DNA of 64,000 nt from CAKZYD01 sp039814715 (GTDB lineage: Bacteria; Pseudomonadota; Alphaproteobacteria; Sphingomonadales; CAKZYD01), in NCBI GenBank assembly GCA_039814715.1, contig JBCCAR010000018.1, positions 1 through 64,000 of the forward strand. The letters run 5' to 3'. The notes beneath the pieces were generated by a model. It saw only the letters and a list, made by a program, of their open reading frames with translations, had not been told where the DNA came from and made no database searches. A program made the position numbers and the translations under genes. Within the stretch, counting starts at the first letter, position 1. Every line of letters begins with the position of its first letter. Shown piece by piece: positions 42,858 through 51,138 of the stretch.

Positions 42858-43633
42858 TGCGTATTCTGGTTACCAACGACGACGGCGTCCATGCGCCAGG
42901 GCTTGAGATACTCGAGAGTATCGCAGGCGAGCTGAGTGACGATGTGTGGGTTGTGGCGCCTGAAGCAGAACAATCCGGTGCTGGCCATTCGCTAACGCTG
43001 AACCAGCCTTTGCGTTATGTAAAAGCCGCGCCGCGGCGCTATGCGGTGCGCGGCACGCCGACAGATTGCGTGATGATGGCGCTCAATCACATCGTCAAAG
43101 ACGAGCGGCCCGATTTGATTTTATCAGGCGTTAATCGCGGCGCCAATTTGGGTGAAGATGTCACCTATTCAGGCACAATCGCAGCGGCGATGGAAGGAAC
43201 ATTGGCCGGCGTTCCCTCCATTGCTCTGAGCCAGGCAGTGAATGTGGAAGAGCGGCGCATTGATTGGGCCCCATCGCAAAAATATGGCGCGCAAATTATC
43301 CGAACGCTATTAGACGAAGGTTGGCCTGACACAGTGCTGATGAACGTGAATTTCCCATCCATGGGAGCAGAGAGTGTCAAAGGCATTGAAGTCACCCACC
43401 AAGGACAGCGCGATGTCACCGATATGCGCATTGATGCGCGCACAGACATGCGCGGTTTGCCCTATTATTGGTTTGGGCTCAGCAGAGCGCTTGGCGCACA
43501 GCCGGAAGATAGCGATCTTCAAGTGGTTCGCGATGGCTACATCTCGGTGACGCCGCTCCATCTCAATTTGACTCACGAACCAACCCGGCAGAGGCTGGAG
43601 GAAACGGTGTCGCAAAAGTTTGACCATGCCTGA
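42857..43633 (+). CDS. surE: 5'-nucleotidase / survival protein SurE
   Basis: 258 residues. The N-terminal RILVTNDDGVHAPGLEIL carries the metal-binding Asp-Asp pair. VVAPEAEQSGAGHSLTL near residue 35 and LSGVNRGANLGEDVTYSGTIAAA near residue 92 complete the active site. SurE dephosphorylates nucleoside monophosphates and is linked to stationary-phase survival. Its last codons overlap the start of pcm, the classical surE-pcm pairing. Confidence 0.96.
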   Translation: MRILVTNDDGVHAPGLEILESIAGELSDDVWVVAPEAEQSGAGHSLTLNQPLRYVKAAPRRYAVRGTPTDCVMMALNHIVKDERPDLILSGVNRGANLGEDVTYSGTIAAAMEGTLAGVPSIALSQAVNVEERRIDWAPSQKYGAQIIRTLLDEGWPDTVLMNVNFPSMGAESVKGIEVTHQGQRDVTDMRIDARTDMRGLPYYWFGLSRALGAQPEDSDLQVVRDGYISVTPLHLNLTHEPTRQRLEETVSQKFDHA

Positions 43634-44273
43634 TCGCCAGACCGCCGTAGAGCAGCTTCTTGACGGCCTGCGCGCTGGCGGCGTGAGCGATGCTGCTGTG
43701 CTGGATGTGATGGCGAAGATGCCCCGCGACCAGTTTGTTGATGATACTATGGCGGACTATGCCTGGGACAATCTGGCGCTGCCGATTTCAGATGGCCAAA
43801 CCATCAGTCAGCCGCTGATGGTGGGCCTGATGACCCAGGCGCTTGAGGTCGAGGCAGGAGATAAGGTTTTAGAGATCGGCACCGGCTCAGGATATCAGTG
43901 CGCAATCCTCTCCCGGCTTGCCCGCCGCGTTTTCAGCGTGGAACGTTATAAGAACCTGCACGATGCTGCTGAAAAACGTTTCGAAGCGTTGCGTTTACGC
44001 AACATCGTTTGCCGGCTCGACAATGGCTGGCGCGGATGGCCTGAACAAGCGCCGTTTAACAAAATAATGGTGACGGCCGCTGCAGCGGAGCTTCCCCACA
44101 TGTTGTGGGAGCAATTGGCCGAAGGTGGACATATGGTGTTGCCAATTGGTCCCGAAAATGGACCGCAAGATGTGGTGCGAATTACGAAGAGCGATGGCAA
44201 AATGCGAAAGCAAACCGTGACCCCGGCCAAATTTGTGCCAATGGTGGATGACGAGCCTGTAAAGCCCCGCTAA
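43626..44273 (+). CDS. pcm: Protein-L-isoaspartate O-methyltransferase
   Basis: 215 residues from the ATG at 43626; a TTG two codons earlier is possible. Family motifs: MPRDQFVDDTMADYAWDNLALPI near residue 34 with GQTISQPLMVGLMTQAL next, and SAM motif VLEIGTGSGYQCAIL near residue 82. It methylates abnormal isoaspartyl residues to start repair of aged proteins. It overlaps surE by 8 bp and is followed by the NlpD-like lipoprotein gene, the same pcm-nlpD order as in E. coli. Confidence 0.95.
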   Translation: MPDRQTAVEQLLDGLRAGGVSDAAVLDVMAKMPRDQFVDDTMADYAWDNLALPISDGQTISQPLMVGLMTQALEVEAGDKVLEIGTGSGYQCAILSRLARRVFSVERYKNLHDAAEKRFEALRLRNIVCRLDNGWRGWPEQAPFNKIMVTAAAAELPHMLWEQLAEGGHMVLPIGPENGPQDVVRITKSDGKMRKQTVTPAKFVPMVDDEPVKPR

Positions 44274-44345
44274 AGCCTTGAGTCCAAAAGGCGAATCTCA
44301 ATGCCCGCGCTAGACAGGGATTCCGCTAAAATTTAATATTGCCCG

Positions 44346-45398
44346 ATGACTGGTCGATCAAACATCGCTGTGCTTGTGTGGTTTGCAAGTTTCTGCCTGG
44401 CCCTTGGGGCCTGCGCATCGCCGCGTACGGGTGTGTCTGATTACCGCAACATATCGCCGCGCTGGCAAATTTCTAACAGCCCGCTGCCCATCCCGTCTCC
44501 AAAAGCAAAACCCAAAGTCTACCGCGCCAGCGCGCCTGCCTCACGCGGCGGCGCTACTTGGGTACCCGCATCAACATCATCTGCCTCAGGCTACAGGGTG
44601 CGCGCTGGAGATACGGTTTATGGTTTGGCGCGGCGCTTCAATGTGCCTGCCAGTCAGATCATCAAGGCCAACGGCTTGTCAAAGCCATATCATTTAAACC
44701 AGGGGCAACGCATTGCGCTGTCGCAATCGCCGCCTGCGCGGCCTAAGGTTTCCGCCCAGCAGCCTAAGCCGCGTGTCGTTAAGGCGTCCGCAAAGCCTAG
44801 GGCGAAGACATATACCGTCCGGCGCGGTGATGGGCTTTATGCGATCGCCCGCGCTAAAGGAGTTCCTGCAAGCCAGCTTATACGAGCAAATAAGCTGCGA
44901 AAGCCTTATGGGCTGCGTAAAGGGCAGGTGTTGGTCATTCCGGCGTTAGCTCAAGGCCAACATGCCAAGCCAGTGCGCGTCTCGCCGCATGCAGGGAGGG
45001 CGACGTTTATTTGGCCAGCGGCTGGCAAAGTGGTGTCGCGTTATGGCGTGAAAGCCGATGGGCTGCGCAATGATGGCATTAACATCGCTGCAGGTGCAGG
45101 CGATCCTGTCTATGCCGCTGCGAGCGGTGAAGTCATTTACGCAGGCGACCGGCTGCGCGCCTTCGGCAATTTGATTCTCGTGCGGCATGCCAGCGGTATG
45201 GTCAGCGCGTATGCCCATGTGGCAAAATTAATGGTCGTGGAGGGCCAGCAGGTGCGCCAAGGGGTGCAGATAGCGACAGTGGGGAAAACAGGCCTGGTAA
45301 AGACGCCGCAGCTGCACTTTGAGCTGCGCCGCGATAGCCAAGCGATCGACCCCATACGCTATCTCGGCCGTTTACAAATGGCGTCTGCGGGGCGCTAA
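44346..45398 (+). CDS. nlpD: NlpD-like lipoprotein with two LysM domains and a degenerate LytM (M23) domain
   Basis: 350 residues. A lipoprotein signal peptide ends in the lipobox LALGAC with Cys23. Two LysM domains follow (YRVRAGDTVYGLARRFNVPA near residue 82; YTVRRGDGLYAIARAKGVPA near residue 157). The C-terminal M23 domain (about 218-343) has lost zinc ligands: the usual HxGxD motif reads NDGIN, although the LHFEL histidine remains. Such degenerate LytM proteins (NlpD, EnvC) activate amidases for daughter-cell separation instead of cutting peptidoglycan. Downstream of pcm, it matches the E. coli nlpD locus. It ends overlapping the DUF815 gene by 4 nt (CTAA). Confidence 0.88.
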   Translation: MTGRSNIAVLVWFASFCLALGACASPRTGVSDYRNISPRWQISNSPLPIPSPKAKPKVYRASAPASRGGATWVPASTSSASGYRVRAGDTVYGLARRFNVPASQIIKANGLSKPYHLNQGQRIALSQSPPARPKVSAQQPKPRVVKASAKPRAKTYTVRRGDGLYAIARAKGVPASQLIRANKLRKPYGLRKGQVLVIPALAQGQHAKPVRVSPHAGRATFIWPAAGKVVSRYGVKADGLRNDGINIAAGAGDPVYAAASGEVIYAGDRLRAFGNLILVRHASGMVSAYAHVAKLMVVEGQQVRQGVQIATVGKTGLVKTPQLHFELRRDSQAIDPIRYLGRLQMASAGR

Positions 45399-46267
45399 AG
45401 CGCTATCATTCGTGCATGGGCGCCGGCCCAATCTTGAATAAACTGCCAAGCCACCCGGCCAGAGCGGGCGCCGCGTGTGACCGACCATGCCTTTGCTGCC
45501 TCTTCCAAGCCCTCTTCAGGCAAGCCAAAGCGCTGCGCATAGGTGTTGACCATGTCGAGATACAATCGCTGGCCGACGGAATGAAACCCCAGCCAAAGGC
45601 CGAAGCGATCTGAAAGCGATACCGCTTCTTCAACGGCCTCAGCGGGATTGATCGCGCTAGAACGCTCATTTTCCATCATATCACGCGGCATGAGATGGCG
45701 GCGATTGGAAGTGGCGTATAGCAAGACATTGGCAGGGCGCCCCGCAAGGCCGCCTTCAAGCACGGCCTTGAGCGATTTGTAGCTGCTATCATGCGCATCA
45801 AAGGAGAGGTCATCACAAAAAAGCAGCAGCTGCCGCGGTATGTCTTTGACCAAAGTAATCAGCGCAGGAAGTGTTTCAATATCTTCGCGGTGAATCTCAA
45901 CCAGCGCCGGGCGCGGCGCCGGAAGGCTTGCATGAATAGCTTTGACAAGGGAGCTTTTCCCCGTGCCGCGTGCGCCCCATAATAGGGCGTTGTTCGCTGG
46001 TAAACCTGCTGCGAAGCGCTTTGTGTTTTCAAGCAATGTGGCTTTGGCTTGATCAATGCCCAGTAATAGCTCTAGCGGCATCGCAGACACTGTCTCTAAC
46101 GCGTCTACGCTGCCTGTGTTTGCCTGCCAGACATAGGCGTCTGCGCGCGTAAAATCCGGCTTTTCCGGCACGATAGGCGATAAACGTTCCACTGCTAGGG
46201 CAATTCGCTCTAGCAATGTGCGGGCAGGGGGCTTATCTGCCATCCTAAACACCTTGTCCTGTGTCAT
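45395..46267 (-). CDS. DUF815 AAA-type ATPase
   Basis: About 290 residues from the ATG at 46267; ATGs at 46243 and 46297 are alternatives, and the region further upstream is not homologous. Walker A is LLWGARGTGKSSLVKAI near residue 95, and Walker B-like LLLFCDDLSF lies near residue 150. The late ATSNRRHLMPRDM and SLSDRFGLWLGFH are hallmarks of the DUF815 group. The function is unknown. The gene is divergent from yajC and convergent with the NlpD-like gene. Confidence 0.85.
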   Translation of the reverse strand: MTQDKVFRMADKPPARTLLERIALAVERLSPIVPEKPDFTRADAYVWQANTGSVDALETVSAMPLELLLGIDQAKATLLENTKRFAAGLPANNALLWGARGTGKSSLVKAIHASLPAPRPALVEIHREDIETLPALITLVKDIPRQLLLFCDDLSFDAHDSSYKSLKAVLEGGLAGRPANVLLYATSNRRHLMPRDMMENERSSAINPAEAVEEAVSLSDRFGLWLGFHSVGQRLYLDMVNTYAQRFGLPEEGLEEAAKAWSVTRGARSGRVAWQFIQDWAGAHARMIAL

Positions 46268-46327
46268 TGCGGTCTTGCCGCTTTCATAGTGCGACATGGT
46301 TAAGAAGGCCAGAGAAGGAAATAAGTG

Positions 46328-46660
46328 ATGTTCATTGATCCCGCATATGCGCAAACCGATGTCGGCGGAATGTCTGCCATATTGGCAAGCCCAATCACCA
46401 TGATTGTGCTGATGTTCATCATTTTCTATTTCCTCTTGATCCGGCCGCAGCAGAAGCGCCTTAAAGATCATCAGGCCATGATTGGGGGTATTCGCCGCGG
46501 GGATGTTGTTGTCACGGCTGGCGGACTGATTGGCAAGGTGTCAAAAGTGAATGATGATGATCTGGATATTGACTTGTCGGACGGCGTTCGGGTGAAGGCT
46601 GTGAAATCCACCATTTCTGACGTGCGCTCAAAAACTGAGCCTGCAAACGATAGCAAATAA
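46328..46660 (+). CDS. yajC: Preprotein translocase subunit YajC
   Basis: 110 residues from the ATG at 46328, which has AAGGA at good spacing; a GTG one codon earlier is open. A single N-terminal transmembrane helix (about 25-43, ITMIVLMFIIFYFLLIRPQ) is followed by KRLKDHQAMIGGIRRGDVVVTAGGLIGKV, the YajC signature. It associates with SecD and SecF, encoded immediately downstream, to aid Sec export. Confidence 0.95.
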   Translation: MFIDPAYAQTDVGGMSAILASPITMIVLMFIIFYFLLIRPQQKRLKDHQAMIGGIRRGDVVVTAGGLIGKVSKVNDDDLDIDLSDGVRVKAVKSTISDVRSKTEPANDSK

Positions 46661-46708
46661 ATCAGCGCTAGCCTCTTACCGCTCAAAGCCTGAAAGCGAC
46701 CTGCCTCT

Positions 46709-48325
46709 ATGCTTGATTTCCCGCGTTGGAAAATAGTGCTGATTACCGGCATTTGCCTTTTGGGCCTCCTTTTCGCCTTGCCCAATGTCCTGCCGCAACT
46801 CACTCGCGATCAGCTGCCTGGGTGGATGCCAGCAAACACGGTGAACTTGGGGCTAGATCTGCAAGGCGGTTCTCACTTTCTCTTGGAAGTGGACAGCGCG
46901 TCCGTCTTGAAAGAGCAGGTCGAAAACTTTGGCGATACGATCCGGTCAGCCATGCGCGATGCACGCACACCGCAAGGGCGGCGCATTGGCTATGCGAATT
47001 TCACAGCGACAGACTTGGGCGTCCAATTCGATTTGCGCGATCCCACCCAGCGCGATGTCGTCCGTAAAGTCCTAAATGCTGCGATCTCGCCGGTGGGGGA
47101 TGGCCCTCTCGGCCCTGGTCAGCCGAATTTTGAGTTTGATATCGCGGAAACGGGCGAGGTCACGGCGACGTTGAGCGAAGCAGCTGTTTCGGCCCGCAAA
47201 AAACAAGTGGTTGGCCAATCAATCGAAGTGATCCGCCGCCGCGTGGATGAACTCGGCACGCGCGAACCCACTATCCAAGGCCAGGGCGAAGACCGCATCG
47301 TCGTCCAGCTACCAGGTCTTCAAGACCCAGAGGAAGCCAAACGTATCTTTACGCAAACCGCGCGGCTCACCTTTCATTTGGTTGATGTGTCAGTCGACCA
47401 GGCGGATATCGGGCGTGGACGTATACCGCCGGGAACGGAGGTGTTGCCCTTTGTGGAAACCCCCGATCAAAAGATCGCTATCCGCCGCAGAGCCATGATC
47501 ACTGGCGATCAATTAACGAACGCCACCGCCAATTTCAGTCAAAACCAATGGGTCGTGAATATCGATTTTGATTCAGGCGGCGGGCGCACCTTTGCAAAGG
47601 TCACGACAGAGAACGTTGACCGGCCCTTCGCGATCGTCCTCGACAATGAAGTCATTTCCGCGCCCAACATCAATGAGCCCATCTTAGGCGGCTCTGCGCA
47701 AATTTCTGGGAGCTTTAATGCTGAAAGCGCATCGCAGCTTGCCTTGCTCCTGCGCGCTGGTGCTTTGCCAGCAGATTTAACTGTGTTGGAAGAGCGCACT
47801 GTCGGCCCGGACATGGGCGCGGAATCCGTAAACGCAGGTAAATTGGCAGGCATCATTGGTCTTGTTGCAGTGGTTGTCTTCATGGTTATGGTCTACGGCC
47901 GCTTTGGCTTTGTCGCTGATATAGCGTTGCTTGCGAATATCGTTCTGCTGCTCGCGGCGATGTCGGGCCTGCAAGCAACGCTTACCTTGCCAGGGATTGC
48001 TGGCATCGTGCTTACAGTTGGTATGGCAGTGGATGCGAACGTGCTTGTCTTCGAGCGCATTCGTGAAGAACTGCGGGTGGGGCGAAAGCCGGTGCAAGCC
48101 GTGGACGCCGGCTATCGCAATGCTATGAGTACGATTTTTGATGCCAACATCACGACGCTGCTCGCGGCGCTGTTGATGTTCCAGTTTGGCTCAGGGCCAG
48201 TGAAGGGGTTCGCCGTCACTTTGGCGATCGGTATCATTACCTCAGTGTTTAGCGCGATCATGGTCACGCGGATGATCTTAACCCTTTGGCTGCGCCGTTC
48301 GCGGCCCAAGACGCTGACGCTTTAG
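46709..48325 (+). CDS. secD: Protein translocase subunit SecD
   Basis: 538 residues. An N-terminal transmembrane helix and LGLDLQGGSHFLLEVD near residue 48 are followed by the large periplasmic P1 domain (about 70-345). Then come five helices including GIAGIVLTVGMAVDANVLVFERIREELR near residue 430, the RND-type region that carries the essential proton-relay Asp. SecD and SecF use the proton gradient to pull exported chains into the periplasm. secF follows 18 bp later. Confidence 0.96.
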   Translation: MLDFPRWKIVLITGICLLGLLFALPNVLPQLTRDQLPGWMPANTVNLGLDLQGGSHFLLEVDSASVLKEQVENFGDTIRSAMRDARTPQGRRIGYANFTATDLGVQFDLRDPTQRDVVRKVLNAAISPVGDGPLGPGQPNFEFDIAETGEVTATLSEAAVSARKKQVVGQSIEVIRRRVDELGTREPTIQGQGEDRIVVQLPGLQDPEEAKRIFTQTARLTFHLVDVSVDQADIGRGRIPPGTEVLPFVETPDQKIAIRRRAMITGDQLTNATANFSQNQWVVNIDFDSGGGRTFAKVTTENVDRPFAIVLDNEVISAPNINEPILGGSAQISGSFNAESASQLALLLRAGALPADLTVLEERTVGPDMGAESVNAGKLAGIIGLVAVVVFMVMVYGRFGFVADIALLANIVLLLAAMSGLQATLTLPGIAGIVLTVGMAVDANVLVFERIREELRVGRKPVQAVDAGYRNAMSTIFDANITTLLAALLMFQFGSGPVKGFAVTLAIGIITSVFSAIMVTRMILTLWLRRSRPKTLTL

Positions 48326-48343
48326 CGCGGGAAGGCAAGGAAG

Positions 48344-49273
48344 ATGTTATTAAGGCTGGTCCCTGAAAAAACCGCCATTCCCTTCATGGCCTTTCGCAAA
48401 ATTGCGATGGTTTTATCGGTTATCCTGATCATTGCCTCTGGCGCATACACGTATTTGCATGGCCTAAATTTCGGTATTGATTTTCGCGGCGGTGTGACGA
48501 TTGAGGTCAAAACCGATGGCCCCGCCGACGTAGAGGGCATTCGCGCCGCTGTCTCTGGCCTCGGTCTTGGCGATGTCGCCGCCCAGGAGTTTGGTGCACC
48601 TGATGATGTCTTGATCCGCATCGAACGCCAAGCAGAGGGCAGTCAACAAGCTGCCATCAATTCGGTCTTATCGGCCCTGACAGAAAAATTTGGCGATACC
48701 TATGACGTGCGGCGCACGGAAGTGGTCGGCCCGAAAGTCTCTGGCGAGCTTGTGCAAAAGGGCATCACTGCCGTGCTGCTCGCGGTCGGCGCCATCATGA
48801 TCTACATTTGGTTTCGTTTTGAATGGCAATTTGGACTGGGGGCCGTTGTGTCCTTGATCCACGATGTGGCGCTCACGATTGGCTTCTTCTCGATCACGGG
48901 CCTTGAATTTAACCTCTCCATCGTTGCCGCCATTCTCACCATCGTGGGCTACTCGCTCAATGATACCGTCGTTGTTTTCGACCGTATTCGTGAGAACCTG
49001 CGCAAATACCGCAAGCCGAGAATTCTTGAAATCATTGATCAATCGCTCAATGAAACACTGGCGCGCACGTTGATGACGTCTGTCACGACATTGCTTGCCT
49101 TGCTGGCACTGTTTTTCTTGGGCGGCGAGGTTATTCGTGGGTTTACCGCAGCCATGATCTGGGGCGTCGTGATCGGAACGTACTCTTCCATCTTTGTGGC
49201 ATCCCCGGTCCTCAACGCGCTCAATGTCAGCCGCGAAGCATTTATCCCGCAGGAAGCCAATGCGCGCCCTTAA
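48344..49273 (+). CDS. secF: Protein translocase subunit SecF
   Basis: 309 residues, GGAAGGCAAGGAA region before the ATG. Motifs: LNFGIDFRGGVTIEV near residue 45, the periplasmic loop to about 135, then helices with AILTIVGYSLNDTVVVFDRIRENLR near residue 205, holding the conserved Asp. ETLARTLMTSVTTLLALLALFF follows. It is the partner of the SecD encoded just upstream. The Mth938-like gene starts 24 bp later. Confidence 0.96.
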   Translation: MLLRLVPEKTAIPFMAFRKIAMVLSVILIIASGAYTYLHGLNFGIDFRGGVTIEVKTDGPADVEGIRAAVSGLGLGDVAAQEFGAPDDVLIRIERQAEGSQQAAINSVLSALTEKFGDTYDVRRTEVVGPKVSGELVQKGITAVLLAVGAIMIYIWFRFEWQFGLGAVVSLIHDVALTIGFFSITGLEFNLSIVAAILTIVGYSLNDTVVVFDRIRENLRKYRKPRILEIIDQSLNETLARTLMTSVTTLLALLALFFLGGEVIRGFTAAMIWGVVIGTYSSIFVASPVLNALNVSREAFIPQEANARP

Positions 49274-49297
49274 GCGGGGCCAAAAGGCGCACCTGCC

Positions 49298-49678
49298 ATG
49301 CAGCTAACGAAGAACGACCCCGGGGATAAGTTTTTGATCAGCGGTTATAGCGACACGGGGTTCCGCGTCGCTGGCAAGGTGCAAGACGGCGCCGTGCTGG
49401 TCTCAAGCGTCTATGCAGAGCCAGCGCCCATTGACGTCTTCGAAGCGATTGATGACAGCGCCGCTGACACGATTGCGGCCCTTCTCGGGCCGCTGGATGT
49501 GTTGCTCATCGGGACCGGGAAATCGATGAAAGTGTTACCATCGGCAGTGCGCGCTGCGTTTGAGCGCTGCGGCGTTCCAGTGGACGTGATGGATACGGGC
49601 GCAGCTGCGCGAACTTACAATGTACTGGTCATGGAAGATCGGCGCGCAGCTTGCCTTTTGTTTCCCAGTGGCGCTTGA
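49298..49678 (+). CDS. Mth938-like (DUF498) domain protein
   Basis: 126 residues. The fold is recognisable from the central FEAIDDSAADTIAALLGPLDVLLIGTGKSM and the C-terminal RCGVPVDVMDTGAAARTYNVLVMEDRRAACLL, the conserved core of the family that includes human NDUFAF3. It has no known catalytic residues. In alphaproteobacteria it is often found after secDF, and with the next gene it resembles a bacterial counterpart of two complex I assembly factors. That role is inference by homology to the mitochondrial proteins. Confidence 0.85.
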   Translation: MQLTKNDPGDKFLISGYSDTGFRVAGKVQDGAVLVSSVYAEPAPIDVFEAIDDSAADTIAALLGPLDVLLIGTGKSMKVLPSAVRAAFERCGVPVDVMDTGAAARTYNVLVMEDRRAACLLFPSGA

Positions 49679-50507
49679 TCCTATAACCAGCAGCTGCGCG
49701 CAGCAGCTGCGCACTCTCGATCATAGTGCATATATTGGCTGCCTCTTTGCCGATCCGCGCGATCAGCCAGCCTTGATTGCCTTGCAGGCCTATAATGGTG
49801 AGCTAGCCCGCATAAGAGAGAGCGTGAGCGAACCTATGCTCGGTGAAATCCGTCTTACGTGGTGGCGCGAAGCCCTGGAAGGAGCGGAAGTGGGAAACGT
49901 GCGTGAACATCCCGTAGTGAAGGCCCTTGCGCCGCATATTCAAAATGGCGCTCTTGGTTCGGACGCTCTGCTGTCAATGATCGATGCGCGCCAGCAAGAT
50001 TTGTATGAAGAAGGGCCAAAAGATCGCCGCAGCGTCAGCGACTATGCTGCAAGCACGGGCGGCGCACTCTATAGCTTAGCCATTGCAGCAAGCGGCGGTG
50101 ATGTACAGGCGCAGGCACGTGCAGGCATTGTTGGTGCGGCTGCGACCTTGGTTGGTATTGTCCGCTCTGTTGCCTTTCACGCACAGATGCGGCGCTCGCA
50201 CATGCCAGAAGATGTCCTGCAAGACATGGGTTTGCAGCGCGACGCGGTCTTCCAAGGGCAATTCACCGCAGACCTGAAGATGTATCTGCAAGAGGCTGGA
50301 AATGAAGCGTTAGAAAGCCTAACCCAAGGCCTGAGAAGCGATTGGTCCGCGCGCCATAGGCGGGCGCTTGCGCCTTTGGTTTTTGCCGCCAGAACGGCCA
50401 AAGCCTTAGCGCGGAATGGGTTTGATCCAGAAAAACCAACCAATAGCGCATCTTTACCCGGCACCATCTTACGGACCTGGTGGTTTGTATGGACTGGCAG
50501 AGTTTAA
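49668..50507 (+). CDS. Squalene/phytoene synthase-like protein (NDUFAF6-type)
   Basis: About 279 residues if the GTG at 49668 is used (overlap of 11 bp with the preceding gene); an ATG at 49620 would overlap by 59 bp. It contains the class I isoprenoid-synthase helical fold: QAYNGELARIRESVSEPMLGEIRLTWWREAL near residue 45. The first aspartate-rich motif (DxxxD) of true phytoene synthases is not evident. The degenerate site and pairing with an NDUFAF3-like gene suggest a relative of the complex I assembly factor NDUFAF6 rather than a carotenoid enzyme. Other carotenoid genes are absent here. Confidence 0.8.
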   Translation: MALDPITSSCAQQLRTLDHSAYIGCLFADPRDQPALIALQAYNGELARIRESVSEPMLGEIRLTWWREALEGAEVGNVREHPVVKALAPHIQNGALGSDALLSMIDARQQDLYEEGPKDRRSVSDYAASTGGALYSLAIAASGGDVQAQARAGIVGAAATLVGIVRSVAFHAQMRRSHMPEDVLQDMGLQRDAVFQGQFTADLKMYLQEAGNEALESLTQGLRSDWSARHRRALAPLVFAARTAKALARNGFDPEKPTNSASLPGTILRTWWFVWTGRV

Positions 50508-50615
50508 ATTGCAGAAGCTTTAAAAAAACACGTCTGAGGCATTGCTTTTCAAGTAAAAATCCGCTTCGATGCGGCTGCAGTCTTGGGGAGCCTCGCCGCC
50601 TGGTAGAGGAGCCAG

Positions 50616-51077
50616 ATGTCTAAGACATGGCGTAACTTGAAAAAACCGACAGCGGGAGCAGACCGTCTCATGAGCTATAGCATCAACGATATTGAGGGTA
50701 TTGGCCCAGCATTGGCCGAAAAATTAAAAGTCGCTGGCATTCGTACAACGGGCGCTTTGCTGGAGCGGGCCGCGACGCCTAAAGGCCGCAAAGAAGTCGC
50801 CGCGGAAAGTGGGATCGGCGAAAAGCAAATTTTGAAATTCGCGAATATGGCGGACCTCATGCGGATTAAAGGCGTTGGGGAAGAGTATTCAGAGCTTTTG
50901 GAAGCGGCTGGCGTCGACACAGTCAAAGAGCTCCGCAATCGCCGCCCAGACAATCTGACGGCCAAAATGGCGGAAGTAAACGCAACCAAAAAGTTGGTGC
51001 GCAGCTTACCATCTGAAAAAGTGGTTGAGGGCTGGGTCGCGCAGGCCAAAGAGCTTGACCCTGTGATGAGTTACTAA
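50616..51077 (+). CDS. DUF4332 helix-hairpin-helix protein
   Basis: 153 residues from the ATG at 50616 (GAGGAG upstream); an internal ATG at 50670 (MSYSINDIEGIGPALAEKL) would start at the conserved core. Two helix-hairpin-helix-like units are visible: IEGIGPALAEKLKVAGIRTTGALLERA, and later MRIKGVGEEYSELLEAAGVDTVKEL. DUF4332 proteins are presumed nucleic-acid binding, but the role is unknown. It is followed by a strong terminator shared with the convergent trmFO. Confidence 0.85.
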   Translation: MSKTWRNLKKPTAGADRLMSYSINDIEGIGPALAEKLKVAGIRTTGALLERAATPKGRKEVAAESGIGEKQILKFANMADLMRIKGVGEEYSELLEAAGVDTVKELRNRRPDNLTAKMAEVNATKKLVRSLPSEKVVEGWVAQAKELDPVMSY

Positions 51078-51104
51078 GCTAGTCCCAAGGCGAACAAGAC
51101 TATC

Positions 51105-51138
51105 AAGCATGCCCTGCGCGATTGGGCATGCTTTTTTT
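51105..51138. terminator. Strong hairpin terminator between convergent genes
   Basis: AAGCATGCCC (51105-51114) pairs perfectly with GGGCATGCTT (51124-51133), with a 9-nt loop and a run of seven T residues from 51132 to 51138. The T run reaches into the trmFO stop codon. It terminates the forward DUF4332 transcript; on the other strand the A/T flank is shorter. Confidence 0.88.

Noticed and set aside
49668..50507. Carotenoid or hopanoid biosynthesis gene
   Set aside because: The first aspartate-rich motif is not evident and no crt or hpn genes lie nearby; an NDUFAF6-like role fits better.
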